DNA from: Pseudomonadota bacterium
GTDB lineage: Bacteria > Pseudomonadota > Alphaproteobacteria > Acetobacterales > Acetobacteraceae
Reading direction: 5' to 3'
DNA: 12,405 nucleotides
NCBI GenBank assembly: GCA_021779655.1
Contig: JAJYAF010000030.1
Span: 1 to 12,405 of the forward strand
Shown: positions 1 through 6,918 of the stretch, piece by piece
Position numbering within the stretch: the first letter of the stretch is position 1
Layout of the letters: each line of letters opens with the position of its first letter
The notes under the pieces: model-generated
Database searches by the model: none
What the model was told of the DNA's origin: nothing
The model's input: only the letters and a program-made list of their open reading frames with translations
Program-made: the position numbers and the translations under genes

Positions 1-1200
1 TCCATGCAGTTTCGGCTTAACGATATAAATCGACCCCTCGCGCGAGTTCCTAAACCGGCCGCCGCCACGGAGATCATGCAGTGCGATCAGGGAAGTGACC
101 GCCGCATCCAGGATCGTTTCCGGAATGTCACGGCCATTGGCGTCCAGAACGGCGTCAGTCAGCATATGGTGGCCGACATTCCGAACCAGCATCAGCGAAC
201 GTCCGGGCAGCGAGAACCGGCCGCCGCCGGGCGCGATATAGTCGCGATCCGGGTTGAGCCTGCGGGACATGGGCTTGCCGTTCTTCTCGAACGTGTCTTC
301 CAGGCTACCCTTCATCAGCCCGAGCCAGTTGCGGTAAGCGGCAACCTTGTCTTGCGCATCCACCGCCGCCACGCTGTCTTCACAATCCATGATGGTGGTA
401 ATGGCGGATTCGAGCACGATATCGGCGATACCGGCGGGATCGTCCCGCCCGACCGAGCTCTCGGGGTCGATGACGATTTCCACATGCAGGCCATGATTCT
501 TCAAAAGAATCGAGGAAGGCTTCGCGGCCTCTCCCATGTAGCCGGCAAATTTCCCCATATCCTGAAGGCCGGTCTCGCCATCGCCTGTGCGGATGACAAG
601 CACGCCCTCCCGCACAGCGAACCCCGTCGCCTCGGCGAAACTCCCTTTTTGCAGCGGGAAGCGCCTATCGAGAAATTCCTTTGCTTTCTGAACCACCTTG
701 CCGCCGCGCAGCCTGTTAAAGCCGGGCGTTCTCGCGGCCCCATCGGTCTCGGGAATGCTGTCGGTGCCGTAGAGCGCATCATAAAGGCTGCCCCAACGCG
801 CATTGGCGGCATTCAGCGCGTAGCGCGCATTGTTGACCGGCACCACGAGTTGCGGCCCGGCAATGCTGGCTATCTCCGTATCAACCCGCTCTGTCACCAC
901 CTGGAAGGGAGCAGGGTCTTCCTCCAGGTAGCCGATCCGGCGCAAAAAATCCAGGTATTCGGCCGGGTCGATAGGCTTCCCCTTGCGCGCCAAATGCCAG
1001 GCATCGATCCGCGCCTGCAATTCGTCCCGTTTTTTCAGGAGCGCATTGTTGCGCGGGGAAAACTCGGCAAGCAGCTCGGCAAACCCGGTCAGGAACCGTT
1101 CAGCGGTCAGGCCGGAGCCTGGCAGCACTTCGGAAATCAGGAAATCATGAAGCACAGTCGCAATGCTCAAACCCGCAGCATCGATTCTGGTTTCGGCCAT
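1..1200 (-). CDS. glcB: Malate synthase G, N-terminal 400 residues (partial, runs off left edge)
   Basis: Malate synthase G condenses glyoxylate with acetyl-CoA to malate, in the cytosol, in the glyoxylate/glycolate pathway. The minus-strand reading frame is open from 1200 to the left edge and has no stop in the window; the family is about 720 residues, so slightly over half is present. Visible family motifs are [15 protein letters not shown] (residues 271-285), the [13 protein letters not shown] block (334-346) whose R340 aligns with the catalytic arginine of E. coli GlcB, and [17 protein letters not shown] at 384-400. The metal ligands and catalytic aspartate lie in the missing C-terminal part. 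Two adjacent ATGs (1203 and 1200) follow an AAGGGG Shine-Dalgarno; the second has the better spacing (6 bases), so I chose 1200. It is divergent from rne and has a likely promoter at 1279-1306. The long plus-strand frame over this gene is an antisense artefact. Confidence 0.95.
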   Translation of the reverse strand, partial: MAETRIDAAGLSIATVLHDFLISEVLPGSGLTAERFLTGFAELLAEFSPRNNALLKKRDELQARIDAWHLARKGKPIDPAEYLDFLRRIGYLEEDPAPFQVVTERVDTEIASIAGPQLVVPVNNARYALNAANARWGSLYDALYGTDSIPETDGAARTPGFNRLRGGKVVQKAKEFLDRRFPLQKGSFAEATGFAVREGVLVIRTGDGETGLQDMGKFAGYMGEAAKPSSILLKNHGLHVEIVIDPESSVGRDDPAGIADIVLESAITTIMDCEDSVAAVDAQDKVAAYRNWLGLMKGSLEDTFEKNGKPMSRRLNPDRDYIAPGGGRFSLPGRSLMLVRNVGHHMLTDAVLDANGRDIPETILDAAVTSLIALHDLRGGGRFRNSREGSIYIVKPKLHG

Positions 1201-1235
1201 CATTTTCCCCTTGAGAGAGTTCAACGCCTTCCCCT

Positions 1236-1260
1236 TGTATGTGGGAAGCTTCCGCATGCA
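1236..1260. repeat. Near-palindrome in the glcB leader
   Basis: A perfect 10-bp palindrome GGAAGCTTCC (1244-1253) is flanked by arms that extend the symmetry to about 12 bp with one bulged base and two mismatches. In a plus-strand RNA the mismatches become G-U pairs; in a minus-strand (glcB) RNA they become A-C mismatches. It could be a protein-binding dyad downstream of the glcB start site, or chance. Confidence 0.35.
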
Positions 1261-1278
1261 AGGGCATCGCAGGAATAT

Positions 1279-1306
1279 ATTTTAACCGGACGCGGAAATG
1301 TTTCAA
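1279..1306 (-). promoter_or_regulatory. Probable sigma-70-type promoter of glcB
   Basis: Read on the minus strand, TTGAAA (1306-1301) is followed after 16 bases by TAAAAT (1284-1279). Both hexamers match the consensus at five of six positions. Transcription would begin near 1272, giving a leader of about 70 bases that contains the dyad at 1236-1260. This is inferred from sequence only; a TATATT immediately downstream is an alternative -10 with poorer spacing. Confidence 0.5.
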
Positions 1307-1316
1307 TGAAGCGCTC

Positions 1317-1364
1317 AAAGATCCGCCCAAAGATCGCCCCAAAGATCGCCCCAAAGACCGCCTC
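1317..1364. repeat. Four-copy 12-bp tandem repeat, consensus AAAGATCGCCCC
   Basis: Copies at 1317-1328, 1329-1340, 1341-1352 and 1353-1364. The second and third are identical; the first is rearranged by one C, and the fourth has two changes. GATC occurs at 12-bp intervals in the first three copies. The array starts about 11 bp upstream of the proposed glcB -35 box, where an activator or repressor would bind, and 12 bp is close to one helical turn. No spacers are present, so it is not a CRISPR array. Function unknown. Confidence 0.8.
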
Positions 1365-1417
1365 ATCCGGCGCCTGCCCGCAAGCTCTACCTCTGGTTGA
1401 AAAATCCCGGCCATGCA

Positions 1418-1442
1418 TCCCTCTTGCGAGGGACGGTTTTTT
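1418..1442 (+). terminator. Intrinsic terminator in plus orientation, with no plus-strand gene upstream
   Basis: A 6-bp stem TCCCTC (1418-1423) and GAGGGA (1428-1433) closes a TTGC loop and is followed, after CGG, by six T residues (1437-1442). On the minus strand no T-run follows the stem. Because the gene to the left runs the other way, this terminator must act on an unannotated plus-strand RNA or on an early part of an rne leader, or be accidental. Confidence 0.5.
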
Positions 1443-1455
1443 GCGCCACTTTATA

Positions 1456-1501
1456 GGGAGGGTGCGTGGCACGCCGGTCGCAGCAAGGCTGGCGCCCTCC
1501 C
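1456..1501 (+). other. Stable hairpin in the likely rne leader region
   Basis: GGGAGGGTGC (1456-1465) pairs with GCGCCCTCCC (1492-1501), giving a 10-bp stem with one G-U pair. The loop contains a second small hairpin, CAGC-AAG-GCTG (1481-1491). No T-run follows it on either strand, so it is not a terminator. RNase E is known to autoregulate through its 5' leader in enterobacteria; a similar role here is inference only, and depends on the rne transcript starting upstream of 1456. Confidence 0.4.
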
Positions 1502-1748
1502 CTGTACAACCCCCGGCCGTGAGCTCTGAATGCCCTGACGCCGGAGACGCTAAAACGAAACAAGGCGCTGCCCAGCGTGGCGCCACGAGATCAAGGATCG
1601 ATGACCGCCGTGCCGCTTGAGAGGATATTTTCCGGTTCTGTAGCGCCGCGCAACCCGTTCCTCACCCTTTTCACTTTCAATGCCTGCAGCCCCGCCATCG
1701 TGCCAGAAACGAAGCACGTGGGCGCCGCAGCCCGGAGTTTTTCCTTTA

Positions 1749-4565
1749 ATGACGAAAAAAATGTTGATCGACGCGAGCCACGCGGAAGAAACGCGCGTGG
1801 TGGTGCTGGATGGCAACCAGCTTGAGGATTTCGATGTTGAGACGACGACCCGTAAACAGATCAAGGGCAATATCTACCTTGCCAAGGTGATCCGGGTCGA
1901 ACCCAGCCTTCAGGCGGCATTTGTCGAATATGGCGGCAACCGCCACGGTTTTCTGGCATTCGGGGAGATCCATCCCGATTATTATCAGATTCCCATCGCG
2001 GACCGGCAGCGGCTACTTGTTCTGGCGGCGCAGGACGAGGGTGCCGCCGATACGCCGGAAGCACCGGCGACGGAGGATGAGACGAGCGCCCTGGCAGACA
2101 TGATCGCACCCGAGCCGGAGGTTGTCGAGGTGCGGCTGGAACGCGAGGCCGGACCGGAGGATGAGCCATACGCCGAGGATGAGCCAAAAACTTATGCCGC
2201 GCGGCCGCTCGAAATCATCCCGGTTGAAATCGTCTCGGCGCCGCCTTTTGCACAGGACGAGACCGGACTTGTCGAAGAGACCGTCTTGGACGCTGAGGCG
2301 CCCGAGCCTTTCACCCCCCCGGCGGGTGAGGAGGACCATGCGTTCGAGGAACCCGCGCAAGCCGCCGATTCGGCGGAGCACGGCGCACCGCCGGAAGCCG
2401 CCGGGAGCGAGCAGGATACCGAAGCCGAGGAGCAACCGGAATATTCAGCCCTCCTGCCGGCGCCGGAAAGCCTGGGTGGCGATGGGGACGATGCGGCGGA
2501 GGCCCGGGAGCGGCGCCAGCGCCAGCGCTTCCTGCGCCATTACAAGATCCAGGAGGTGATTCACCGGCGCCAGATCATGCTGGTTCAGGTGGTAAAGGAG
2601 GAGCGTGGCAATAAAGGAGCCGCGCTCACGACCTATCTTTCTCTGGCCGGCCGGTTTTCAGTCCTAATGCCGAACTCACCGACCGGCGGCGGCGTTTCGC
2701 GCAAGATCACCTCCCCCGCAGACCGGCGCAGATTGAAGGAAGTGGTGGCGGAATTAGATATTCCGGAAGGAATGGGTCTGATCGTCCGTACCGCCGGCGC
2801 CAACCAGCCGAAACCGGAAATCAAGCGCGACTGCGAATATCTCCTGCGGCTTTGGGACGATATCCGAGACCGCACGCTGCGTTCCATTGCCCCGGCGCTG
2901 ATTTATGAGGAAGCCAGTCTCATAAAGCGCGCCATCCGCGATGTTTACACCCGCGATGTGGAAGATATCTACGTCGATGGCGAGGAGGGCTTCCGCGCCG
3001 CGCGCGACTTCATGCGCATGTTGATGCCGACCCACGCCAGAAAGGTACGGCCCTGGTCGGAAGGCCAGCCGCTTTTCGCCAAATATCAGGTGGAAGCACA
3101 ATTGGATGCCCTGCTGAACCCGGTCGTCCAACTGCGTTCCGGCGGGTATATCGTCATCAATCAGACAGAAGCGTTGGTCTCCATCGACGTGAATTCCGGC
3201 CGCTCCACCCGCGAGCGCAATATCGAGGATACCGCCCTACGCACCAATCTGGAAGCGGCGGACGAGGTGGCCCGGCAGCTTCGCATGCGTGACCTTGCCG
3301 GGCTGATCGTCATCGACTTCATCGATATGGAAAGCCGCAGGAACATCGCGGCGGTCGAGCGTCGCCTGAAAGACACGCTGAAGAACGACCGGGCGCGCAT
3401 TCAGATCGGTTCCATCAGCCATTTCGGGCTGATGGAAATGAGCCGGCAGCGCCTGCGCCCCTCGTTGACGGAAGCAGCACTGATCGCCTGCCCGCATTGC
3501 AACGGCATGGGCCACGTGCGTTCGCCGGAAAGTGCGGCGCTGCATGTGTTGCGTGCAATCGAGGACGAGGGCGCGAAATTCCGCTCGGCCGAAATCCTTG
3601 TCACCCTGCTGCCGGAAATTGCGCTCTATCTATTCAATCATAAACGCGATCGCCTGACGATGATCGAGAACCGTTATGCGATGCGTGTGATTTTCATTGG
3701 CGATGCGAGCCTGACAGCGGCAAATTTCCGGATAGAAAAAACCAAGGCGCACACGGCCAAGCCCATGCCGCAGACTCGTCCCGCCGCCGCGCCGCCGACG
3801 GTTGAAGCGCGGGAGGAAGCGGAAGAAGGGGAAGAATTTCGTGAGACCGAGGCCGCGCAGGCCGGCCTGGCCGGAGAGAGCGAGGCGGGTGACGAGGAGG
3901 ACGAGCCTCGCCGCCGTCGCCGGCGCCGCCGGCGCGGCCGCCGTGGCGATGCGGCTGGCACGGTCGAAGAAACCATGGCGGGGCCGGACCAGGAGAAGCA
4001 GGGCGACGAACCAGGTTACGTTGGTCCGATGGCGGAAGCGGCGCGGGAAGAACATCCCGGCCCGGAGGGTTCCGTCCCGGACCAGGGGCTCTCGGGTTCG
4101 GAACCGGCCGAACAAGATGCGTCCGAGAGCAACGGAGAAGAAAAGCTGCCCCGGCGTCGCCGCTCGCGCGGCGGACGCCGCCGTTCGGGCACCGCACCCG
4201 CCAGGACCGACGAGCTGCCGGGGACACCTGAAGAGATCGTCTATCCCGATATCGCCGATATCTTCGAGGCGGCCGAGCGAGCCGAGGAAGTCCAGCGGGT
4301 TAAAGCCCATCTCGTCGTGGCGGTAGAGCCGGAAGCAGAATTGCCCGCGCAGGTCCATGTACCGGAAGAGGTTCTTGAACCGATGACGCATACGATTTTC
4401 CAACCGGCGACGCCCCAACCGGCAACACCCGAACCGGCGGCGCTCGAGCCGGCGACGCTCGAATCAGCAACACCCGAACCGGTGAAGCCAATCGTCGTCG
4501 GCACCGACCAGAAACCGGTTGAAAAAAGGCGCGGATGGTGGCGATCGGCCGGGTTGCGCCACTAA
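1749..4565 (+). CDS. rne: Ribonuclease E (938 aa), endonuclease core of the RNA degradosome
   Basis: RNase E is an essential single-strand RNA endonuclease for mRNA decay and for rRNA and tRNA processing. The N-terminus (MTKKMLIDASHAEETRVVVLDG) begins an S1 domain that is interrupted at about residues 85-255 by an acidic insert and resumes at HYKIQEVIHRRQIMLVQVVK. The catalytic aspartates are D480 (SIDVNSGR) and D523 (LIVIDFIDM), and the zinc-link cysteines C581 and C584 (CPHCNGMG). All three sites are shifted by 177 relative to E. coli D303, D346 and C404, which accounts for the insert. The C-terminal tail has two arginine clusters (nine Arg at 721-729; about 802-813) typical of RNA-binding segments, a PATPE-type repeat linker (885-914), and RRGWWRS near the end (G929, W930, W931), resembling the PNPase-binding GWW tail of Caulobacter RNase E. 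The start at 1749 follows GGAG at 1734-1737; an upstream ATG at 1680 adds 23 residues that do not look like the family. Confidence 0.97.
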   Translation: MTKKMLIDASHAEETRVVVLDGNQLEDFDVETTTRKQIKGNIYLAKVIRVEPSLQAAFVEYGGNRHGFLAFGEIHPDYYQIPIADRQRLLVLAAQDEGAADTPEAPATEDETSALADMIAPEPEVVEVRLEREAGPEDEPYAEDEPKTYAARPLEIIPVEIVSAPPFAQDETGLVEETVLDAEAPEPFTPPAGEEDHAFEEPAQAADSAEHGAPPEAAGSEQDTEAEEQPEYSALLPAPESLGGDGDDAAEARERRQRQRFLRHYKIQEVIHRRQIMLVQVVKEERGNKGAALTTYLSLAGRFSVLMPNSPTGGGVSRKITSPADRRRLKEVVAELDIPEGMGLIVRTAGANQPKPEIKRDCEYLLRLWDDIRDRTLRSIAPALIYEEASLIKRAIRDVYTRDVEDIYVDGEEGFRAARDFMRMLMPTHARKVRPWSEGQPLFAKYQVEAQLDALLNPVVQLRSGGYIVINQTEALVSIDVNSGRSTRERNIEDTALRTNLEAADEVARQLRMRDLAGLIVIDFIDMESRRNIAAVERRLKDTLKNDRARIQIGSISHFGLMEMSRQRLRPSLTEAALIACPHCNGMGHVRSPESAALHVLRAIEDEGAKFRSAEILVTLLPEIALYLFNHKRDRLTMIENRYAMRVIFIGDASLTAANFRIEKTKAHTAKPMPQTRPAAAPPTVEAREEAEEGEEFRETEAAQAGLAGESEAGDEEDEPRRRRRRRRRGRRGDAAGTVEETMAGPDQEKQGDEPGYVGPMAEAAREEHPGPEGSVPDQGLSGSEPAEQDASESNGEEKLPRRRRSRGGRRRSGTAPARTDELPGTPEEIVYPDIADIFEAAERAEEVQRVKAHLVVAVEPEAELPAQVHVPEEVLEPMTHTIFQPATPQPATPEPAALEPATLESATPEPVKPIVVGTDQKPVEKRRGWWRSAGLRH
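4401..4490 (+). repeat. Six-copy degenerate 15-bp tandem repeat inside rne
   Basis: Six consecutive 15-bp units, roughly (C/G)AACCGGCGACGCCC, encode QPATP, QPATP, EPAAL, EPATL, ESATP and EPVKP at residues 885-914. The units are in frame, so copy-number change would lengthen or shorten the disordered linker before the GWW tail without a frameshift. Confidence 0.85.
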
Positions 4566-4572
4566 ATGCTCC

Positions 4573-4591
4573 GGGCCGGGCGACCCGGGCC
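4573..4591 (+). terminator. GC-rich hairpin just after rne; weak terminator candidate
   Basis: GGGCCGGG (4573-4580) and CCCGGGCC (4584-4591) form an 8-bp stem with one mismatch and a 3-base loop, starting 8 bases after the rne stop. No T-run follows, so if it acts at all it would more likely stabilise the 3' end than terminate by itself. Confidence 0.25.
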
Positions 4592-4703
4592 AGGCAAAAC
4601 CGGGCACGGACTCGAAAATGATTCCGAAAGGGGCTAAAACCCTCGCGGGCCCGCAACGACCGATTCTTCTTGAAAATGGTATAAATTTAACCAAACATAT
4701 TTC

Positions 4704-4717
4704 GCGGCTTTCGCCGC
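4704..4717 (+). other. Small hairpin directly before the ribosome binding site of the Bax-inhibitor gene
   Basis: GCGGC (4704-4708), loop TTTC, GCCGC (4713-4717), followed by TTT and then the GAAGGGA ribosome binding site (4721-4727). The AT-rich stretch at 4670-4702 probably contains the promoter, but I cannot assign a well-spaced -35/-10 pair. The hairpin is short and its role is unknown. Confidence 0.3.
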
Positions 4718-4738
4718 TTTGAAGGGAACCGGATTTCC

Positions 4739-5527
4739 ATGGCTTACAACCCAAACAGCAACTCATATCGCACCGCAGGAATCAGCGGCTACACCGGTGC
4801 AAACGCCGCTGTGCTCGATCAGGGCCTTCGGGCGTATATGCTACGCATCTATAACTGGATGGCGTCGGGTCTGGTGCTTACGGGCATCATCGCCTACGCG
4901 ATTTCTCACACCGCGCTAATGAACGCGTTCTACCCGCTGGTTCAGGCATCGGACGGCAGTCTGGTATATCGGCCAACCATCCTGGCCTATGCCGCAATCT
5001 TTTCGCCCATGGTCTTCGTGATGGTGTTGAGCTTCGGGGTCAACCGGCTTTCCGTGCAGGCCGCGCAGGCTCTGTTCTGGGCGTTCTGCGCGTGCATGGG
5101 CGCGAGCCTGACCAGTATTTTCGTCATCTATACCCAGACCTCCATCTCTGAGGTGTTCTTCATCACCGCCGCCATGTTCGCCGGCATGAGCCTATATGGC
5201 TACACCGCGAAGGCCGACCTAACCCGGTTCGGCAGCTTCCTGGTCATGGGGCTGATCGGCATTCTGGTAGCGATGCTGGTGAACTTCTTTCTGCACTCGC
5301 CGGCCGTGAATTTCGCCATCAGCGTGATCGGCGTGCTGGTCTTTACCGGCCTCGCCGCCTATGACACACAACGGATCAAGGTTTCCTATCTTCAGTTCGG
5401 CTCCGCCTATGGCTCGGAAATGGCGAACAAGCGCAGCGTTTACGATGCGCTGACGCTATATCTAAACTTCATCAATCTTTTCATGTTTCTTCTGCAACTT
5501 TTCGGCCAGCAGCGTAACAGCCGTTAA
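4739..5527 (+). CDS. Bax inhibitor-1/YccA family inner-membrane protein (262 aa)
   Basis: Belongs to the TMBIM/UPF0005 family. Members are seven-helix membrane proteins; Bacillus YetJ is a pH-sensitive calcium leak channel and E. coli YccA interacts with the FtsH protease. Hydrophobic segments lie near residues 42-58, 80-98, 109-131, 137-154, 165-184, 190-208 and 240-254, preceded by a polar Asn/Ser/Gly-rich N-terminus without a signal peptide. The family motifs TGLAAYDTQ (203-211) and YDALTLYLNFINLF (235-248) are present; D209 and D236 probably correspond to the aspartate pair of YetJ that gates calcium. Length is normal for the bacterial family. The start at 4739 has GAAGGGA at 4721-4727. 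The gene stands alone between rne and a strong terminator. Its exact role in this organism cannot be read from sequence. Confidence 0.93.
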   Translation: MAYNPNSNSYRTAGISGYTGANAAVLDQGLRAYMLRIYNWMASGLVLTGIIAYAISHTALMNAFYPLVQASDGSLVYRPTILAYAAIFSPMVFVMVLSFGVNRLSVQAAQALFWAFCACMGASLTSIFVIYTQTSISEVFFITAAMFAGMSLYGYTAKADLTRFGSFLVMGLIGILVAMLVNFFLHSPAVNFAISVIGVLVFTGLAAYDTQRIKVSYLQFGSAYGSEMANKRSVYDALTLYLNFINLFMFLLQLFGQQRNSR

Positions 5528-5549
5528 TCCGCACAAGCTGGATTTGAGG

Positions 5550-5584
5550 CGGCCGGGGCGATCTCTTGTCCCGGCCGTTTTCAT
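5550..5584 (+). terminator. Rho-independent terminator of the Bax-inhibitor gene
   Basis: CGGCCGGG (5550-5557) pairs perfectly with CCCGGCCG (5570-5577); the next G-T and C-G pairs may extend it. TTTTCATTT follows directly. It starts 22 bases after the stop codon. On the minus strand no T-run follows, so it is one-directional and does not obviously end the bioBA transcript. The remaining gap to 5652 contains only a short CCGCA-GCT-TGCGG hairpin (5597-5609). Confidence 0.85.
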
Positions 5585-5652
5585 TTGCCGGGGTTCCCGC
5601 AGCTTGCGGAGCAATGGGGCGAAAATATCAGTGTTTGGCGTTTGGCGCGGCA

Positions 5653-6918
5653 TTATCTGCCACCCAGCACCGCCATAATGGCGGCGGTGAGCTGTGTCAG
5701 TTCCTCCGGGCTGATCGTGAGTGCCGGGGCGAGGTAGAGGATTCTGCCAAACGGCCTGATCCACACGCCTTTCTCGATCAGCCGGCTGCGCAGGCCGGCG
5801 GGGTCGGTCAGCCGCGCAAGCTCCACAACGCCGATCGCGCCCTTGACGCGCACATCCGTAACCTCCGGCAGCACACGGCAGGGGGCGAGTTCGGCGGCCA
5901 GCTGGGCTTCGATTTTCGCGGCCTGCGCAAGCCTCGGTTCCGATTCGAACAGATCAAGCGAGGCATTGGCCGCGGCACAACCAAGCGGATTGGCCATGAA
6001 CGTCGGTCCATGCATCAGGGCGTGGGTGGGATCATTCGAAAGAAACGCCTCGAACAGCTCGCGTGAGGCAATCGTAACCGCAAGCGGCGATGTGCCGCCG
6101 GTAAGTGCCTTTGAAAGGGTGATGATATCCGGCGCGACCCCCGTCTGGGTGAAGGCGAACATGCTCCCCGTGCGTCCAAACCCGGTGAAGATTTCGTCGA
6201 AAATAAGGGCAAGTCCGTGGCGGGTGGCCGCATCGCGCAGGCGGCGCAAAACCGCCGGTTCATGGAAGATCATGCCGCCCGCGCCCTGAACCAGCGGCTC
6301 GACGATAATCGCCGCGAGGCTTGCGCCGTTGCGCTCAAGAAACTGCTCAAAGGCCGCGATGCTGTCTGAGGTTCGCGGCAGCGGAATAACCGGATGCTCC
6401 GGCAGCAACCCCGTAAACAACTGATGCATTCCCTCTTCGGGGTCGCAAATCGCCATGGTGCCCAATGTGTCGCCATGATACCCCCCGGTGAATGCGAGGA
6501 TTTTAGTGCGTCCCCGCTCGCCACGGTTGAGGCAAGACTGCACGGCGATCTTGATTGCAACTTCCACGGCAACGGAACCGGAATCGGTGAAGAACACCCG
6601 TTCCAGGCCTGGCGGCATCAGCGCGGCCAGCCGCGTCGCCAGCCGATAGGCCGGCTCATGCGCGAGCCCGCCGAACATCACATGCGGCATACGCTCAAGT
6701 TGTTCCGCTACCGCGGCGCGGATATGCGGATGATTATAGCCATGGCAGGCCGTCCACCAGGAGGCTATTCCGTCAATCAGCACCCGCCCGTCGGAGAGGT
6801 GAATCCGGCTGCCCTCGGTGCGCACCGCGCCCACCGGCATGGGTGCCGTCTGCATCTGCGCATAGGGCAGCCAGACATGGTTCCAGCCTTGCCGCAACCA
6901 CTCAGGCGGGCCGGACAT
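5653..6918 (-). CDS. bioA: Adenosylmethionine-8-amino-7-oxononanoate aminotransferase (421 aa)
   Basis: BioA is the PLP enzyme that converts KAPA to DAPA using S-adenosylmethionine as amino donor, the third-last step of biotin synthesis. It is a class III aminotransferase: WLPYAQM near the N-terminus (Y19, substrate site), SWWTACHGYNHP at 53-64 (the WW pair is typical of BioA rather than other class III enzymes), TDSGSVAVEVA at 111-121 (PLP phosphate site), GYHGD at 146-150, DEIFTGFGRTG at 241-251 with the PLP-pyridine aspartate D241, and LSKALTGGT with the Schiff-base lysine K270. HGPTFMANPLGCAAANASL (303-321) completes the active site. Length is normal. Its ATG overlaps the bioB stop by one base (TGATG), so it is translationally coupled to bioB. 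No terminator with a T-run is visible after it. Confidence 0.96.
   Translation of the reverse strand: MSGPPEWLRQGWNHVWLPYAQMQTAPMPVGAVRTEGSRIHLSDGRVLIDGIASWWTACHGYNHPHIRAAVAEQLERMPHVMFGGLAHEPAYRLATRLAALMPPGLERVFFTDSGSVAVEVAIKIAVQSCLNRGERGRTKILAFTGGYHGDTLGTMAICDPEEGMHQLFTGLLPEHPVIPLPRTSDSIAAFEQFLERNGASLAAIIVEPLVQGAGGMIFHEPAVLRRLRDAATRHGLALIFDEIFTGFGRTGSMFAFTQTGVAPDIITLSKALTGGTSPLAVTIASRELFEAFLSNDPTHALMHGPTFMANPLGCAAANASLDLFESEPRLAQAAKIEAQLAAELAPCRVLPEVTDVRVKGAIGVVELARLTDPAGLRSRLIEKGVWIRPFGRILYLAPALTISPEELTQLTAAIMAVLGGR

Larger units (their letters stand above)
1204..1748. other. Divergent intergenic region between glcB and rne
   Basis: This 545-bp stretch holds no convincing protein gene. It contains the glcB leader dyad, the glcB promoter, the 12-bp repeat array, the plus-strand terminator and the 1456-1501 hairpin. 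The only plus-strand frame worth considering starts at 1306 and runs to 1620; it has no good ribosome binding site and no recognisable family. The rne promoter is uncertain: ATGACC (1601-1606) and GATATT (1624-1629), 17 bases apart, is one weak candidate. Confidence 0.6.

Noticed and set aside
1317..1364. Possible CRISPR array
   Set aside because: The 12-bp units are contiguous without spacers and no cas gene is near.
4..1620. A 538-codon plus-strand open frame
   Set aside because: It is antisense to malate synthase G, which is clear on the other strand. The translation is low-complexity and matches no family; it is long because of high GC.
1306..1620. Short plus-strand frame starting MKRSKIRPKIAP
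   Set aside because: Its start has no good ribosome binding site, its periodic start is just the 12-bp DNA repeat, and it ends inside the likely rne leader.
1680..1748. Upstream ATG for RNase E (23 extra residues)
   Set aside because: RNase E proteins of this group start at (M)xxKMLIDA; the 1749 ATG matches this and has a GGAG upstream.
3630..4418. 262-codon minus-strand frame
   Set aside because: Antisense shadow of the Arg/Glu-rich RNase E tail, with biased composition only.
4670..4685. TTGAAA and TATAAA as a promoter for the Bax-inhibitor gene
   Set aside because: The two boxes are only 4 bases apart, so they cannot act as one -35/-10 pair.
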